From the NCBI RefSeq assembly GCF_024679245.1, contig NC_090186.1:36096946-36160945 (forward strand): a DNA stretch of 64,000 nucleotides, in the 5' to 3' direction. The notes under the pieces were generated by a model. The model ran no database searches. It worked only from the letters and a program-made list of their open reading frames with translations, and was not told the DNA's origin. Each line of letters begins with the position of its first letter. Position 1 is the stretch's first letter. This stretch comes from Pseudorasbora parva (lineage: Eukaryota > Chordata > Actinopteri > Cypriniformes > Gobionidae). Both the position numbers and the translations under genes were made by a program. Positions 1 through 32,640 of this stretch are shown one piece after another.

Positions 1-2160
1 CACCCATTTCCATAGAGCTTTTCCACATGCCCTTTCTTCCCATGATCCACCCTGACAAGCTTGGTCTGTGGCCAAAGCCAGTACTGTCGCCGGTGTCACA
101 CGCACTGTTAAATCTCCCGCAGCTATTTTGGGATCAATAGCCCATCACCAGCCACGCATACACACTCTCCAACGCACACGCATGCTCTCACTTTCACTCA
201 AGGCTATAGATAGAGGCTGAAGCTGTCTGGTTCATTCTTGCCCTGTGTAAACGTGGCTAAAAATAGAATGAGGACTAATGAAATGCAGAGATTGTGAGGA
301 ACTTGATTAGCATGAAGAATTCCAGACAGGGATCCAGTTCATTTTTACAATATCACAATGACCCTGTTATGAGATAAGAAAGAATGTGTATAAAGTATGC
401 ATGAGCATAGACATGCTTAGGCGCTCAGCTTTATTTACAGAGGCTTTCATTTGGGAAATGTTTTAAAGCTCAGCCAAAAAGGATACTGTTTAACTAAAGC
501 TATAGATATGTTTGTTTGTTGGCATGACAAAGGTCACTAAATATTGGAAATATATGGTTCCTCCTAACTCACCAAATTAATAATCAATATCATTCATCAA
601 ATCTTCATTTTAGCTAGGTGAAAATATTAACAGTGCACACAACAAGTTTACTCTTAAATATTGTTTAAAATGTTTAAATATATTTTTAAAAAATAGGGGA
701 AACTAGTCAATTTGTTAATATTGACTTTACTCTGACCCCAATGATTTTTTGTGTGTGTATATGATATGCATACATATACAGTATACACAAACATTTGTAT
801 TATATATTAATTCCATATTATATAAGCAATTTGTATTATAAATAAACAATCTCTTGTCAATCTCATTTCCACATTTAAAATCCATTTGACAGATGTTATT
901 TTAGCAAATTTGGTCTCTAATGTTGTTTTTGTATGTCATGTAAAATCATATTCTATTAACTGCATTAAAACAATTATAAATAGATAACTGGCAAGTGTGC
1001 ACGCTATTTGGAAATTGTTTTTGTTTTTTTTAAACTAACTTTTTTTTTATTAAAAGGGCATTGGGGTCTCTCAGATCAGGAGGTTTTAAAAACAGTTGTT
1101 ATATTTATTGCTTTTAAAGCTTATTTATAATGAAATGCTATCAGTTCATATTAGCCTACAGTTTTCATGACCTTATTAGTTACAACTAAGATATTTTAAA
1201 TGCCACAAATTTGCCTACAAATGGCTGTTTAAAGATAAATTATTCTGTATTACATAATAATTTTTGTGTTTTACTCTAAGTGCATAAAAGGGAAAAATGA
1301 AAAGGGTAAGTGTCAATCACGGTCTACTGCAACCTGTTTGCTGCATCCCCTTTGAGTCATCACTGGAGGAGCGGTGCCTCTGTCGTCATCACCTGACATT
1401 CACTTTCCTTCTATTCGCAATAAGGGTTTATTTTTGTCATTCTCTCGGAGTCTGATGACTAATATAATAAACCATCATGGTGAACATGTCACATCAACCT
1501 GTTCGAGCAACTGTCAATACAGCAAACTACTGGCAGCGTCTGTCAAGGTCAAGGAGTGCACTTCGAAAACTAGGCTACTATTAAATAGCTTCATTAAATG
1601 CCTTGCATACTCGTTTTAGACTTGTAAGTCTAGTTATTATAGCGTATCTGTCTACCAATGCAGACTTTTCAAGTTCGGAGTCCCCGTAAACTCTTTTGTA
1701 AAAGTGAGCTGTTTAAAAGTAACGTGCAAACACAATTAAAGCATTGTAGAATATAGTAAATACTATAGTATATAGAATAGTATGTAATATAGAACACTAC
1801 ATCATTTAAACATTCTTTTGACTTTGTCTCTCTGTCTGTCTCTGTGTGCATGTCTAAAAGCAGCAACACCTGTCAAAGCACTACAGTAGCCTACAGATGC
1901 AGGATGAGCTAATGGAGTAAGTCGACACGGTTTTTTCGGTACCTGTGCGGGATGTGGCAGTCCGGTGTGCGTATCTTCTGCGCGGTGGCTTTGTCTCCCT
2001 CTCTTGCCTTTGTGAATCAAGCTCGCATTCCAGCTGCGATTCACTAATCTCCTGACGTTACTGCAGACAGCTTGATTCACCAATGACCGCTTCCCGGCAT
2101 TCAAATGATGTTTGCTCAACCCACTAATGAAATGCAGCGCTGCGAGCGCGGGGGAGATTC
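1..2160. other. intergenic DNA, no gene recognised
   Basis: I see no exon with convincing splice sites or a recognisable protein on either strand. The open frames at 1374-1619 and 1802-2119 start with non-ATG codons or resemble no family I know. The stretch is AT-rich single-copy-looking DNA. It lies downstream of cyp39a1, so any gene further left is outside the window. Confidence 0.5.
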
Positions 2161-2164
2161 AGGG

Positions 2165-2215
2165 ACCAATAGCCTTCTCTCAAAAGCAAATATGCAAATT
2201 GTAGGAGTAACGTCA
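2165..2215. promoter_or_regulatory. cluster of CCAAT, octamer and CRE-like motifs
   Basis: Within 51 bp there is an ACCAAT box (2165-2170), a perfect octamer ATGCAAAT (2192-2199) and a CRE-like TAACGTCA (2208-2215). A locally GC-richer segment lies just upstream (2130-2155). This could be a promoter or enhancer, but no transcript or adjacent first exon is visible, so the call rests only on motif clustering. Confidence 0.2.
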
Positions 2216-2302
2216 GAGGTTTCGCCAGCAGTTGGATGTTGCGGCTCTATGACACGTTCAGCAGGTTGTTTTTAGCAAATGTGGTGCAGGGCAAAGCAAA
2301 GA

Positions 2303-2376
2303 TTTCTCCAAACGAATTCTGTCAGATTCGTTTCTCCAAACGAATTCTGCTGCAAGTGCCGAAAACACTTGCAGCA
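2303..2376. repeat. 28-bp-period direct repeat followed by a perfect hairpin
   Basis: A 19-bp unit ending in ACGAATTCTG occurs at 2303-2321 and again at 2331-2349. Immediately after it lies an inverted repeat with 11-bp perfect arms (2348-2358 and 2366-2376, TGCTGCAAGTG and its complement) around a 7-nt loop. The arms are too short for a typical miRNA precursor. Origin unknown. Confidence 0.6.
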
Positions 2377-2509
2377 CAAGTTGAATTGTGCGGTGAGTTG
2401 ATTTAAACAAAAGCATATGAATGGGATAAAACACCTTGTGTGAGGTAGTGTTTATGGGTATCTAATAATACTATAATAAAAAAGAAACCCTGCTGAGAGA
2501 TTATTATTT

Positions 2510-2660
2510 AAAGGGAAAGTTAACCCAAAAATGAAAATTATCCCATGATTTACTCACCCTTAAGCCATCCTAGGTGCATATGACATTCTTCTTTCAGACA
2601 AATACAATCAAAGTTATATTAAAAAAATGTTGTGGCTAAATCCAAGCAGTCCAAAATTTG
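2510..2660 (+). mobile_element. MITE fragment, cyprinid 'AGTTCACCCAAAAATG' family
   Basis: The segment starts with AAAGGGAAAGTTAACCCAAA and contains 'gatttactcaccct', the hallmark end of a very abundant cyprinid MITE (recognised from memory). Only one terminus is seen. Related copies lie elsewhere in this window, for example near 28548, 45177, 48449 and 57471. Confidence 0.5.
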
Positions 2661-2675
2661 AAGACCAACAAAGTG

Positions 2676-2740
2676 CATCCATCCATCCATCCATCCATCC
2701 ATCCATCCATTATTTTATATATATATATATATATATATAA
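2676..2740. repeat. (ATCC)n and (AT)n microsatellites
   Basis: About eight ATCC units (2676-2710) are followed by a short AT run (2718-2739) and T-rich sequence. Confidence 0.9.
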
Positions 2741-2859
2741 TTTTTTTTATTTTTTTTTTTTTATTTTATTTTTTTTATTTTGGGCGCGTGTGATTTTGGG
2801 GCGTTTGTTGCACTGTGATTTTGGGGCGTGTTTCAACTGAACCAGGAAAGACCTCAATT

Positions 2860-3450
2860 GGATAGACAATTGAGTCTACAACCAATCAGAGCGACGAAGC
2901 GACATCAGCAGAGCTCAACTGCACTGTGTTGCCAAGTCCGCGTTTTTTTTCCACAGGTTGTTTTCTATGTCCGCAGGTTGAAGCGACTATTATGTGATCT
3001 ATAGACCCATGAGAATTTTAGCTATTGTTTAGGGCTAGTAGTTGGCGGAGTTTGTTGTAAAAACTTGGCAACCCTGTCCGCACGCTGAAATAAACAATCT
3101 TTGCTGGTTTTGAAAAAAAAAAAAAGGATTTAATGATACACAAAGTATTTACCCAACATGATCATCATTTTTGAGAGAAATTGTGAAGGTGAATGCATAT
3201 ACAAACAAGCTCTCCGTTTAAGATTTTTACAAATATAACCCAAGCCCCTTTGATGACGTGCATGATTACGTTACTGATGATCATCTGTCGGTCATCGTCT
3301 AAAGCCCGCCCTGATGATTTCATTGGTCCAAACAGTTTCTGTTCGGAGATAATTACTCCTCTATGGAGCGAGGCCAGACCGAACTGCCCGACCTAAAAAT
3401 TTTGTGGGCGGGGCTAAGTTCAGCTGGCATCCAGGCTATAACATTAGCCT
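2860..3450. other. probable degenerate transposon sequence
   Basis: The stretch carries CCAAT, 'accaatcagagcg' and 'aaagcccgccctgatga' motifs. The last resembles sequence inside the 2.6-kb element at 53294-55915 (near 55148). No ends could be defined and no gene is visible. Confidence 0.3.
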
Positions 3451-3535
3451 ACATTGTGACTAACGTTATATAAACATGCAATATCGTTGACGAAAAAAGA
3501 CAAGTCTAAAATGTAGGCTGAATGACACACTTTAA

Positions 3536-3826
3536 GCAGAACATCTCAAATGGAGATTGATAAACTGCAGCTTACTTGTTTGATGTTTTCATATCGTCCG
3601 TGCACGAGAGAGAGCTCGTGTGCATATGGTTGCCAGACTGGACATGTTTAGGTAAAAACCGGAGAGTATACGGGTTTCTTTTCACAGAAAATCTCTGTTT
3701 GAGGGATTTAATTCCTGAAATCTGGCAACCGCATGAACGCGAGCTCTTTCTTATGCGCGAATGATCTGAAAACACCAAATAAACAATTAAGCTGTATTTT
3801 ATCAATCTCCATTTGAGATGTTTTGC
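3536..3826. mobile_element. 291-bp inverted-repeat element flanked by TTAA
   Basis: The outer ~25 bp on each side are complementary (GCAGAACATCTCAAATGGAG versus CTCCATTTGAGATGTTTTGC), and looser complementarity continues inward. TTAA at 3532-3535 and at 3827-3830 fits a 4-bp TTAA target duplication of piggyBac or Kolobok type. The right-hand TTAA is also the left flank of the next element. Confidence 0.6.
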
Positions 3827-3830
3827 TTAA

Positions 3831-4480
3831 AGGGATCCCCTGGTGTTGAGACTTGTATGGCTTAATATAACATAAATGATGTCTCTTACTGAATTATGTA
3901 GTAGAAAACCCATGAAAGATCTACGTTATTTTAAAAATCGATTTTATATTTGGACCATGGGCGGCGCCATTTTGTTTGCGTTCTAGGTTGATGACGTAGA
4001 GTGGTTGAACTCCTCAATCAGCTGGCATTACCCGTAGCTATTTTTACCACAACGCAACTCGAAAATTGTTTCAGAGTTAAACAAAACCAATGAATTCCTT
4101 TGTAATTATACTTAAAACACACTCAAACATACATGTGCACACAAACTCACCTACACAAGTCACAAACAGATCGGCGGGCGCGCACACGACAGGCTCTGTC
4201 TCAATCGAGATGTTGGGCTGCTCAGTCTCCACGACAGGGGCTGAATCTGAAATCGACCCTATACCCTTAAATAGGGCATTATTTGAAGGGACGGACATAT
4301 AGTGTTGTCCGACACCATAGTGGACAGTTCGAGTGCAGTCATTCAGTCTCACGTTCCACCGCAATAACGAGTAAAGCCGATTTACAAACAGCTGTCCGAC
4401 TTCACGCACTCAAACATACATGTGCACACAAACTCTCTCTCTCACACAGACTCTCACACACACCCCAACAGATCGGCGCG

Positions 4481-4531
<51 letters not shown>

Positions 4532-5180
4532 CAACAGATCGGCGCAAACATACACACCCCAACAGATCGGCGCGAACACACACACACACGCACGCACTGC
4601 GCGCGCGCGCATACATAACCCTCAATCTATTCCCTGTGTTGATATCCTGTTCAACACATCCTGTTCCCTAGATAGACTGTCGATAGTAGATTAACTATAA
4701 TGCCTAATGTGACCAGCAGAGGGAAATATCTAGGTAGGACGATGGGATAAAGTAACGCGAGGAAGAGAGGCAGGATGTTTTTGGTGATGATGCATGCGAT
4801 TGAGACAGAGCAGTCAGGTGTGTGTGTGCGCGCCCGCCGATCTGTTTGTGACTTGTGTAGGTGAGTTTGTGTGCACATGTATGTTTGAGTGTGTTTTAAG
4901 TACAATTACAAAGCAATTCATTGGTTTTGTTTAACTCTGAAACAATTTTCGAGTTGCGTTGTGGTAAAAATAGCTACGGGTAACGCCAGCTGATTGAGGA
5001 GTTCAACCACTCTACGTCATCAACCTAGAACGCAAACAAAATGGCGCCGCCCATGGTCCAAATATAAAATCGATTTTTTAAATAACGTAGATCTTTCATG
5101 GGTTTTCTACCACATAATTCAGTAAGAGACATCATTTATGTTATATTAAGCCATACAAGTCTCAACACCATGGGATCCCT
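3831..5180. mobile_element. 1.35-kb foldback element with ~350-bp terminal inverted repeats and TTAA flanks
   Basis: The left arm (3831 to about 4180) and right arm (about 4818 to 5180) are near-perfect reverse complements, from AGGGATCCC at the tip inward. TTAA flanks both ends (3827-3830 and 5181-5184), as for piggyBac or Kolobok type insertion. The 640-bp centre holds (CA)n around 4484-4529 and three copies of a 'ccaacagatcggcgc' minisatellite motif. No transposase frame is present, so it is non-autonomous. The frames seen here are CA/GT-repeat artefacts. Confidence 0.8.
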
Positions 5181-5184
5181 TTAA

Positions 5185-6424
5185 AGTTTCATTTAGTCGG
5201 TGTGTGTTCTGTCAGGATGGTCAGGACTCACAAGCCGCTTTACTGAACTGCTGTGAGCTGTGAGCTGCTGAAATAAGCCAATCAGAGCAGAGCTCAACAT
5301 TAATATTAATGACCCTTCCAAATAAGGCAAAAACAGAGCATTACATCCTAGGGACAATTTATAGGGTTGTAAATGGACCTGTAAAATTGTATCTGGACAA
5401 TTTTTTCCCCTTAAATAAACCACATACCCTCTATGTAGATATCAGAGAACAATTTAAAATATTGTTTCAAATCATTCTAGGGCACATTTAATAAAAACAA
5501 AACAAAAGACCTTTTATACAGTAGCTTTTAATCAACGTTGTATATTGAAGACTATGCAGTTTTAATTTTAGCCTACATTTATTTATTCTATTTCATACTT
5601 AAATGCTACTGTACATCTCTGAGCTGCCACTGTAAATCTTTATATATATTTATTTTATATTATACAATACACTGGGAATGTGAACAAGGGTTTTTAAAGT
5701 AAAGTTTTAAGTTTAAGTAAGGGTTTTCAAGTCTTAAGTACAATAAAGAAAGAGTATTGCAATAAAAACATTTTCTCCTTAAACTTTTTCTGTTCCTGTC
5801 GTCTAAGAATAGAATAACAAAACAAAAAAACGAACCAAACCTAAAAACTGAGGTATGCATTGAACCATGGACTAACTGTATTGTTGCATCCCTAATATAT
5901 ATATATATAAACTCCAATTGTATTTGTCTGAAAGAAGAATGTCCTATCAAATAGGAAGGCTTGAAAGTGAGTGAATTATGGGATCATTTTTTAAATACTA
6001 TCCCTTTAAACGGGTTTGCTGCTCTACGCTGGTCTCCCAGTCTGTTTGCTAGTTTGGGTATTTTTATTTATTTTATTTTTTTAGCTGAAGGCCCTATAAT
6101 TATTATTATTATATTTAAAACTATAACAATTACAGCAGCTTTTTTAGCATAATTCAATGCTTTAGAATTTTTATTTACTTGTGGCTAAATGTATTTAATG
6201 CTTATTATAAATATAAATTTATATAACTTTTTCTCTATTCAGTTAACCAAGGTAACGTCACCAGTTTACTTATACAAACTAAGTGAAATAGTATCATCAA
6301 ATATATAATCATGACCACCTTGATGTGAAAAGGGAAGTTTCTGTCATTTTTGTATTATGTAATTTTGATCATGGTAATGGATGTTGAATTACAAAACTTT
6401 TATCATCTGATGAGTAGCATACAG

Positions 6425-6470
<46 letters not shown>

Positions 6471-7307
6471 GAGTTTTTGTATATATATTTTTGTTTTTAA
6501 TCGATATATTATATGAAAGAACAACAATGTCAAATCAAATGCTTAATTTTGTTACATCACACCACTTTCGAGAATCCAAACATTGGCCTTCTGCTGAACA
6601 TCTCTGGAATGTTGTAGGCTATTTGATGTACCTCCTATCATTATTATAAAGTAGGCTATGCTTCTGGATCCAAGTTGATCCTGGAAGAACATTCCTATCT
6701 GATTTGATCAGATTTTAAGGCTATGTTTGTTTGACAGGAATTTTGTTCCAGGATCAACAAAAGATGATCACAGTCATGGTTGGTAAGTAAATGGAAATAT
6801 AAAGAAGAAGGAAACTTCTGCAGCAAAACATGTTCAAAACAAAAAAACACAGTTAAACTAGTTATTTATTGAAACACAAAGTAGCACAAAGGGTTTTCTT
6901 CTTCCAAATGTATACAATACCAGACAGTGAGTGATCTTCATATTTAATTAATGTAAACATTCTATTTGCCTTACAAATGAAAGACGATTGCAACCAAGCA
7001 CATATATTGCTTATGTAACTCATGTAATGTTTTATCCAAAAATTAGTGCACAGACAGATGCAGTAAAGAACTTACAGACTACAAGACAGATGTGTTTATA
7101 GAAACAATCCTTTTCACCACTACAGAAAAGAAGCACAGTGTTTAAACACGTAATAACATGTTTACATATTTCTGCTTCACAAAAAAAAAGAACCTCCACT
7201 TAGTTATATTGTCTATAAACCTTGTCTTTACTTTGTCCATATCACAAGCATATATTACAGCTAAACATGCACAAGATGTTTAGCTGTAATATATGAGTGC
7301 AGTCACA
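5185..7307. other. intergenic, no gene recognised
   Basis: The stretch contains the end of an 'aaagaagaatgtcctatc' type MITE around 5924-6010, a (GTT)n microsatellite at 6424-6468 and AT-rich sequence. No exon is supported. Confidence 0.5.
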
Positions 7308-7944
7308 TACACTGTAAAAAATTTCCTGTAGAAATTACAGTAACTTACTGGCAGCTGGTTGCCAGTAACTTACTGTAAACTAACTTACAGTAAAAATACT
7401 GTATTACTATTTACAGTACAGTTGATCTTACTGTAATTTGTTTTACAGTAATATATATTTTTACTGTGAAACTTACAGTAATTTTATTAATTTACTGTAA
7501 ATCATTTCCCAATTTTCCTTTACTGTAAAACTGTACAAATTGCTAATTATTATATTTCAACAGGTCCTCATAAACAACAATAAAAAGAAGCAATGACAAC
7601 TGCTTAATTTTTTTTAAATTTTGTTTTTAATCATTCAGTTGTAAAACTTTGTTTTCTGAAAGCCTGCAGCAACTTTTAAACATAGCATTTTTAAGACTAT
7701 TCATGAACAGATTCAGTCATAAAAACTTACAAATTCAAAAGAAGGGCTGTACAGTAAAAAAAAGAAAGTAAAAAAAGTCTACAAATAATAATAAACCAGA
7801 ACAAGAAGACAAAGATTAATAATAACAGAAGAAGAAAAAAACAGGAAACAACATTTAAGAAAAAAGTTTTTGCTTAGTTATGGAAGCTTGTTTCCGCCAC
7901 AGAGTGAAAAATAAAAAAGGTAATTGCAAAAAATACAAAAGATA

Positions 7945-8351
7945 CCAATCACATCGTGTATAGAGTCGGTGGGCGGGCTTAACATAATGACGGCAGAGTT
8001 GCGCTTGCGTGCCACTAGTAAACACAGAAGCTGGAGAACGGCGGTCTTTCGAATCAGCTTTGACCGCGACTCTGGAAGACTTGAGTTAAGCTTTTCTCTG
8101 AGAAAAGAACAAAGAGCGGCATTGAAGTCATTCTTAAAAAGGGAAGATGTGTTCAGAGTTTAGCCGACCGGATACGGCGAAAGTTTAATATATCAACTAG
8201 CTCCGCTTCACGTTGCTCTGGTTGGTGTAGCGCTATCCTATCGCGTGCAGAGGGAGTTTGAAAGACAACTGTTCATCCGCCCCTCGGATTGAGCCGTCAA
8301 TGGTGAGTTCCCAGACCAAACATCTTGATGTGGGTCTGACTTGTCAGGCTA
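7945..8351 (+). mobile_element. helicase-fragment element, copy 1 (truncated)
   Basis: Similar along its length to the elements at 28925-29456 and 54255-54782, in the opposite orientation. The outer end with ...TTGTCAGGCTA at 8351 is intact. The other end is missing about 110 bp, starting at a 'ccaatcacatcgtg' segment. The retained part contains the CCAAT box, GC box, start codon and helicase-like frame described in the next entry. Confidence 0.75.
7987..8270 (+). pseudogene. RecQ-like helicase first-exon fragment inside a MITE
   Basis: An ATG at 7987 opens a frame to a TAG at 8161-8163. The part before the stop ends with LRKEQRAALKSFLKREDVF, which fits the RecQ motif 0 region (LRxEQ..A). 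Reading on in the same frame past the TAG gives PTGYGESLIYQLAPL, a recognisable Walker A (motif I, normally PTGxGKS) with Lys changed to Glu. The single-base stop replaces the Leu usual before PTG. A helicase gene start therefore seems to have been captured or retained, and it is dead here. Confidence 0.55.
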
Positions 8352-8479
8352 CTATCTTTCCACTTCTTTTGCTGACCTGGAACTTTGAGGAGCACTTGCT
8401 GTGGTCGGGGTTAATCCTCACAGTGGACCTTTACATAAAAGAAAGAATTTGTAAGATCATTTGATGTGTAAAAACATTT

Positions 8480-8817
8480 TAAACATTGGTGTCATTTACT
8501 CACACTTATGTTGTTTCAAACCCATTAGACTGGTTCATTTTCAGAATAAAAATAAATGAATCTCTCTCTCTCTTTATTTTTGTTTATCCAGTCAACCAAA
8601 GTTTTTTAGCATCAAGTGCATAAAGACAATGTTAAAGTAATCCATATGATTTGAATCCATATGCACTTTTTGAAACGGGATATTTTGGTTAAGTGGACAT
8701 CAGTGGATGGACAAAAATTATGAGATTAAAAACGTCTTAATTTGTTAAAGTTTGGAACAACATGAGGGTGAGTTAATAACAGAAGTTTCATTTTTGGATG
8801 AACTATTCATTTAACTC
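8480..8817. mobile_element. degenerate MITE of the 'TTTACTCACCCTCATGTTGTT' family
   Basis: The left part carries 'gtcatttactcacacttatg' and the right part 'aacatgagggtgagttaat ... ggatgaactattcatttaa', which are complementary ends of the common cyprinid MITE. Boundaries are approximate. Confidence 0.5.
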
Positions 8818-9416
8818 TATTAAGATAAGAAACACAGACTGAAACACTGAGATTGCAGAATAAGTTATGGATGTGTTCATGGATTAAAGGTGAATGTTTG
8901 TTTTCATTTTTTGAGTTCCTACATTGCATTGATTCACATTCATATACCATGAGTCTTCGGCACAAACGTGATTCATTCACGTAGTGAGTGTAACCGGTCT
9001 TTAGAGCTCCTTGATAACTATTCAAACAGCTTATAACAGCACAAAAGAAGCCTTAAACTTATTAAAGATGTAAAAGTTTGTTCATATACATTTTATATAA
9101 TAAAAAATGAATGCAATTACTACTGTTGCCAAAAGTACCAACTGAGGTACCAAGTCGGTACTGAAATTCAAAAAATTTGATAATATTTGCATTTCTGAAC
9201 GGATTCTTAATCACCTCTGATTCACCAGTGTTCACATACTCGTAGAATATCTGTGATTGGAGTGAATGCTAGTAGTCACATTTTTTTAATTTCAATACCA
9301 ACTTGATTTTGTAGTTGGTACTTTTGACAACACTAGTAAGTACACAAATCTACAAAATGCATAACATTGTTCTGCTGGTTTTTGAATATTCTATACATCA
9401 TAGATATTGTGACTTT

Positions 9417-9575
9417 AAAAGGGATAGCCCACCCAAATATGAAAGTTTTCATCACTTCAAAATATTATATGTAAACATCTTCAAAATATCTTCTTTTGTG
9501 TTTTACTGAAGTAGTAAGTGATGACAGAACTTTCATTTTCATTTGGATTGCATTTGGTTGGACTATCCCTTTGAT
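9417..9575. mobile_element. short MITE copy, same family
   Basis: The ends 'aaagggatagcccacccaaa' and 'tggactatccctttga' are complementary. Internal 'aaaatatcttcttttgtgtt' is shared with other copies in the window. Confidence 0.55.
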
Positions 9576-10310
9576 GTTTAATATTATAGCATACTGCAAG
9601 ATGTACTTACCTCTGAAAACTCCAAAGTATTGGTTGCTTCCACTTTGTACTCGATGTTTCAATTGCCAGCATCAATGCATTTTTCTGTGTAGAACTGAAT
9701 CCCCTAAAATAATAATAATAAATTGATAAATGTAGTGTTTAACTTCTGAAAAACATTTCACATTTTATTTTGGTGTCAGTGACAGTATGTAGATGGAGCT
9801 TTTGTTATTAGTTTAAAAGGATAGTTTACCCAAAACTGACAATCATAATTTACTTAGGCCTACCTTTGTTATTCAAAAATGATTATCATCATTTAGTTAC
9901 CATTGTTACTCAAAACTTATTAAGGAGATGTTAAGCAGAATATTAAACATGGATGAATAATGAACATGCTACGAATAAAGCAACATGTTTGCTTTTAAAA
10001 AACTATCCTAGAACTACATGATTCTGGATAAATTGACAATCAACTTTTTTTGTTACAAATAGAGTTCACATTTCTCCCATGGTTATGCAATTATAACAAT
10101 TATAAACAACAATTATAAATAATATGAAATTTACTAGAGGTGCTGACAAAATATATTATTGCTGCTATCCATTTAAATGTTTAATTAATTTTAATTATTA
10201 TTAATAGTTAATACATACATCAGTATATTAATCTCTTTTAATGAAAATGATAAACTATAACTACTATAAATACTTTTTAGAGCCAGAAATCTGACATTGA
10301 CATTAATATT

Positions 10311-10410
<100 letters not shown>

Positions 10411-10931
10411 ATCTCGAATGTACAATCTTAGATATGAAGAAACGAGGGGGGGAAAAAAGATCAGATACGAAAAGCTCTGGCTTCGTGTGGACAAAGACTG
10501 GCCCATTTGGTCGACACTGTACAGTGTAGGTACAGCCTTCAACGCTGAATCTAGAAATCAGATCGTGCTGTTCCGATCTGTTCGTTATGTGATCCGTGGC
10601 CTTTCTGTGTTTGCGGTAACTTACATGTGTGACTGAAGTGCGGAGAGGCTTTGGCACGTGCACGGGGATTCAGGAACGAACTCCACACGCAAACCTGAAG
10701 TTCGCCATGTTTTTGTGCACTTTGGCATAATTAATAAAGGCAAATAAGACGCCACAGTGCTTGCATACGAACATTGCGTGTTTTATTCTAACAATAAATG
10801 CATGCTGAACATTTATATGGGGTACGTAATAGGTTATCGGTAGACGATTGTGTAACTAAGCGGGGGTAAATGACTGACTTTTAAACTAACGTTAAACCCA
10901 CAAAAGCTCGTTTTTTCACGTGAACACTCAC

Positions 10932-11000
10932 CTGCTCATATAATGTGGTCGTCAATCCTAAGACAGAGACCAGCTTATGTCCATATTTTGATGGTGAAAC
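10932..11000 (-). other. possible captured exon inside the 4.2-kb element
   Basis: On the minus strand a 69-nt segment without stops encodes VSPSKYGHKLVSVLGLTTTL plus YEQ. It is preceded by AG (TATGGAG) and followed by a perfect donor CAG/GTGAGT. Further upstream on the same strand, a 15-nt ATG segment (11188-11202, MSAAK) ends at GTTTGT and would join it in frame. I do not recognise the protein. It may be part of a transposon gene, a captured host exon or chance. Confidence 0.25.
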
Positions 11001-11538
11001 CTCCATAAAAAGGAAATAAAAAAAAGAAATATTAATATTTGGAATGAGTGGCGCCACAAATCTCTCTGAGCTCTCACAGTCTCTCCACACAGTAACGTTA
11101 TGTGAGGTGGCGTTGTTTTTTTCTTCTTTTTTTGTTAAACTACAAATATAAAATATACAAAGAATAAGTAAGAATATTTGCACAAACCTTTGCAGCTGAC
11201 ATGTTCTTGCATCTGTGCCTGTCTTCTTTTTTCTTCCTTCTCCAAGCGGAAATAAAAGCCTTTCTGTGATTGGTCAGGTTTCGCGCTCATTTTTCTCTCG
11301 CCAAGCAAGCCGTTCTGTGATTGGTCAGGTTTCGCGCTCATTTTTTTATACTGTATTTTGATTTACAGTAAATTAAAAATACTGTATTTTAGTGGTGCCA
11401 GTGGGAAATTTCCCACAATGCAACTTTAAAATACAGTAACATACTGTATAACTGTCTTACAGTAAAATACAGTTCATTTTACAGTTAATTACTGTGAAAT
11501 TTACAGAAATTGCTAACAGTGTATGGCAACACATTTTG

Positions 11539-11544
11539 TTTATT
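11539..11544 (-). terminator. cyp39a1: candidate cyp39a1 polyadenylation signal AATAAA
   Basis: TTTATT on the plus strand is AATAAA on the coding strand, about 360 nt after the cyp39a1 stop codon at 11903-11905. It lies just outside the CACTG-ended element, whose last base is 11521. Confidence 0.45.
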
Positions 11545-11902
11545 TTATACATCCTGAAAATGATAAAGTCTCTCATTCTGGGAGAGGAATTTCCACAACC
11601 TCATGCTTTCTGATATATATCATCTCTATTATGCCATCAGTTATAAGAGGTTGATCCAACAAAACCCTAATATATATATAAAACAGCTACTATTCAAAAT
11701 TACCTTAAGCATTGCATGATTTTCTGGTTTCCTTTAGTGGGATATAATATTTGCCTGTGTCCAAGTCACTGTTTATCATTCAGCATGATGCTCAAAACCT
11801 CTGAAGCTCAACCCAGGATATGCGGTTGATCTCTGCAACTCTTATGTCAAGACTGTCAACAAAGCTCTAAAGCAGTAGCACAGCCCTCTGAACACAAGCG
11901 CT

Positions 11903-32494
<20,592 letters not shown>

Positions 32495-32640
32495 CGCAAC
32501 CTTCAATGACGCTCGACTGGAACGCTTATAATGAGTCTATGTGGAAAAAGTCCTGTTAACTGATGATGCGTATCAGATCGGATTCCCTCATTACGAACTC
32601 TGTTGATCATGCAAACCCCTCCCACTTCAAACAACCCACT
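32495..32640 (-). promoter_or_regulatory. cyp39a1: presumed cyp39a1 promoter-proximal region
   Basis: This is the only non-transposon DNA immediately upstream of the cyp39a1 start codon. It contains GTTAAC (32556-32561), an HNF1-type half site that would suit a liver gene. A TTATAAG-like string at 32525-32532 is too close to the ATG to be a usual TATA box. The transcription start is not determined. Confidence 0.35.

Noticed and set aside
2348..2376. miRNA hairpin
   Set aside because: The arms are only 11 bp with a 7-nt loop, too short for a miRNA precursor.
3572..3805. Overlapping small ORFs on both strands
   Set aside because: They lie wholly in the 291-bp inverted-repeat element and resemble no protein.
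32495..32506. Start of cyp39a1 four codons upstream (TTG)
   Set aside because: The upstream codon is TTG, not ATG. The first in-frame ATG at 32494 gives a normal N-terminal anchor.
32525..32532. TATA box of cyp39a1
   Set aside because: It is only about 31-38 bp before the ATG, which would leave almost no 5' leader.
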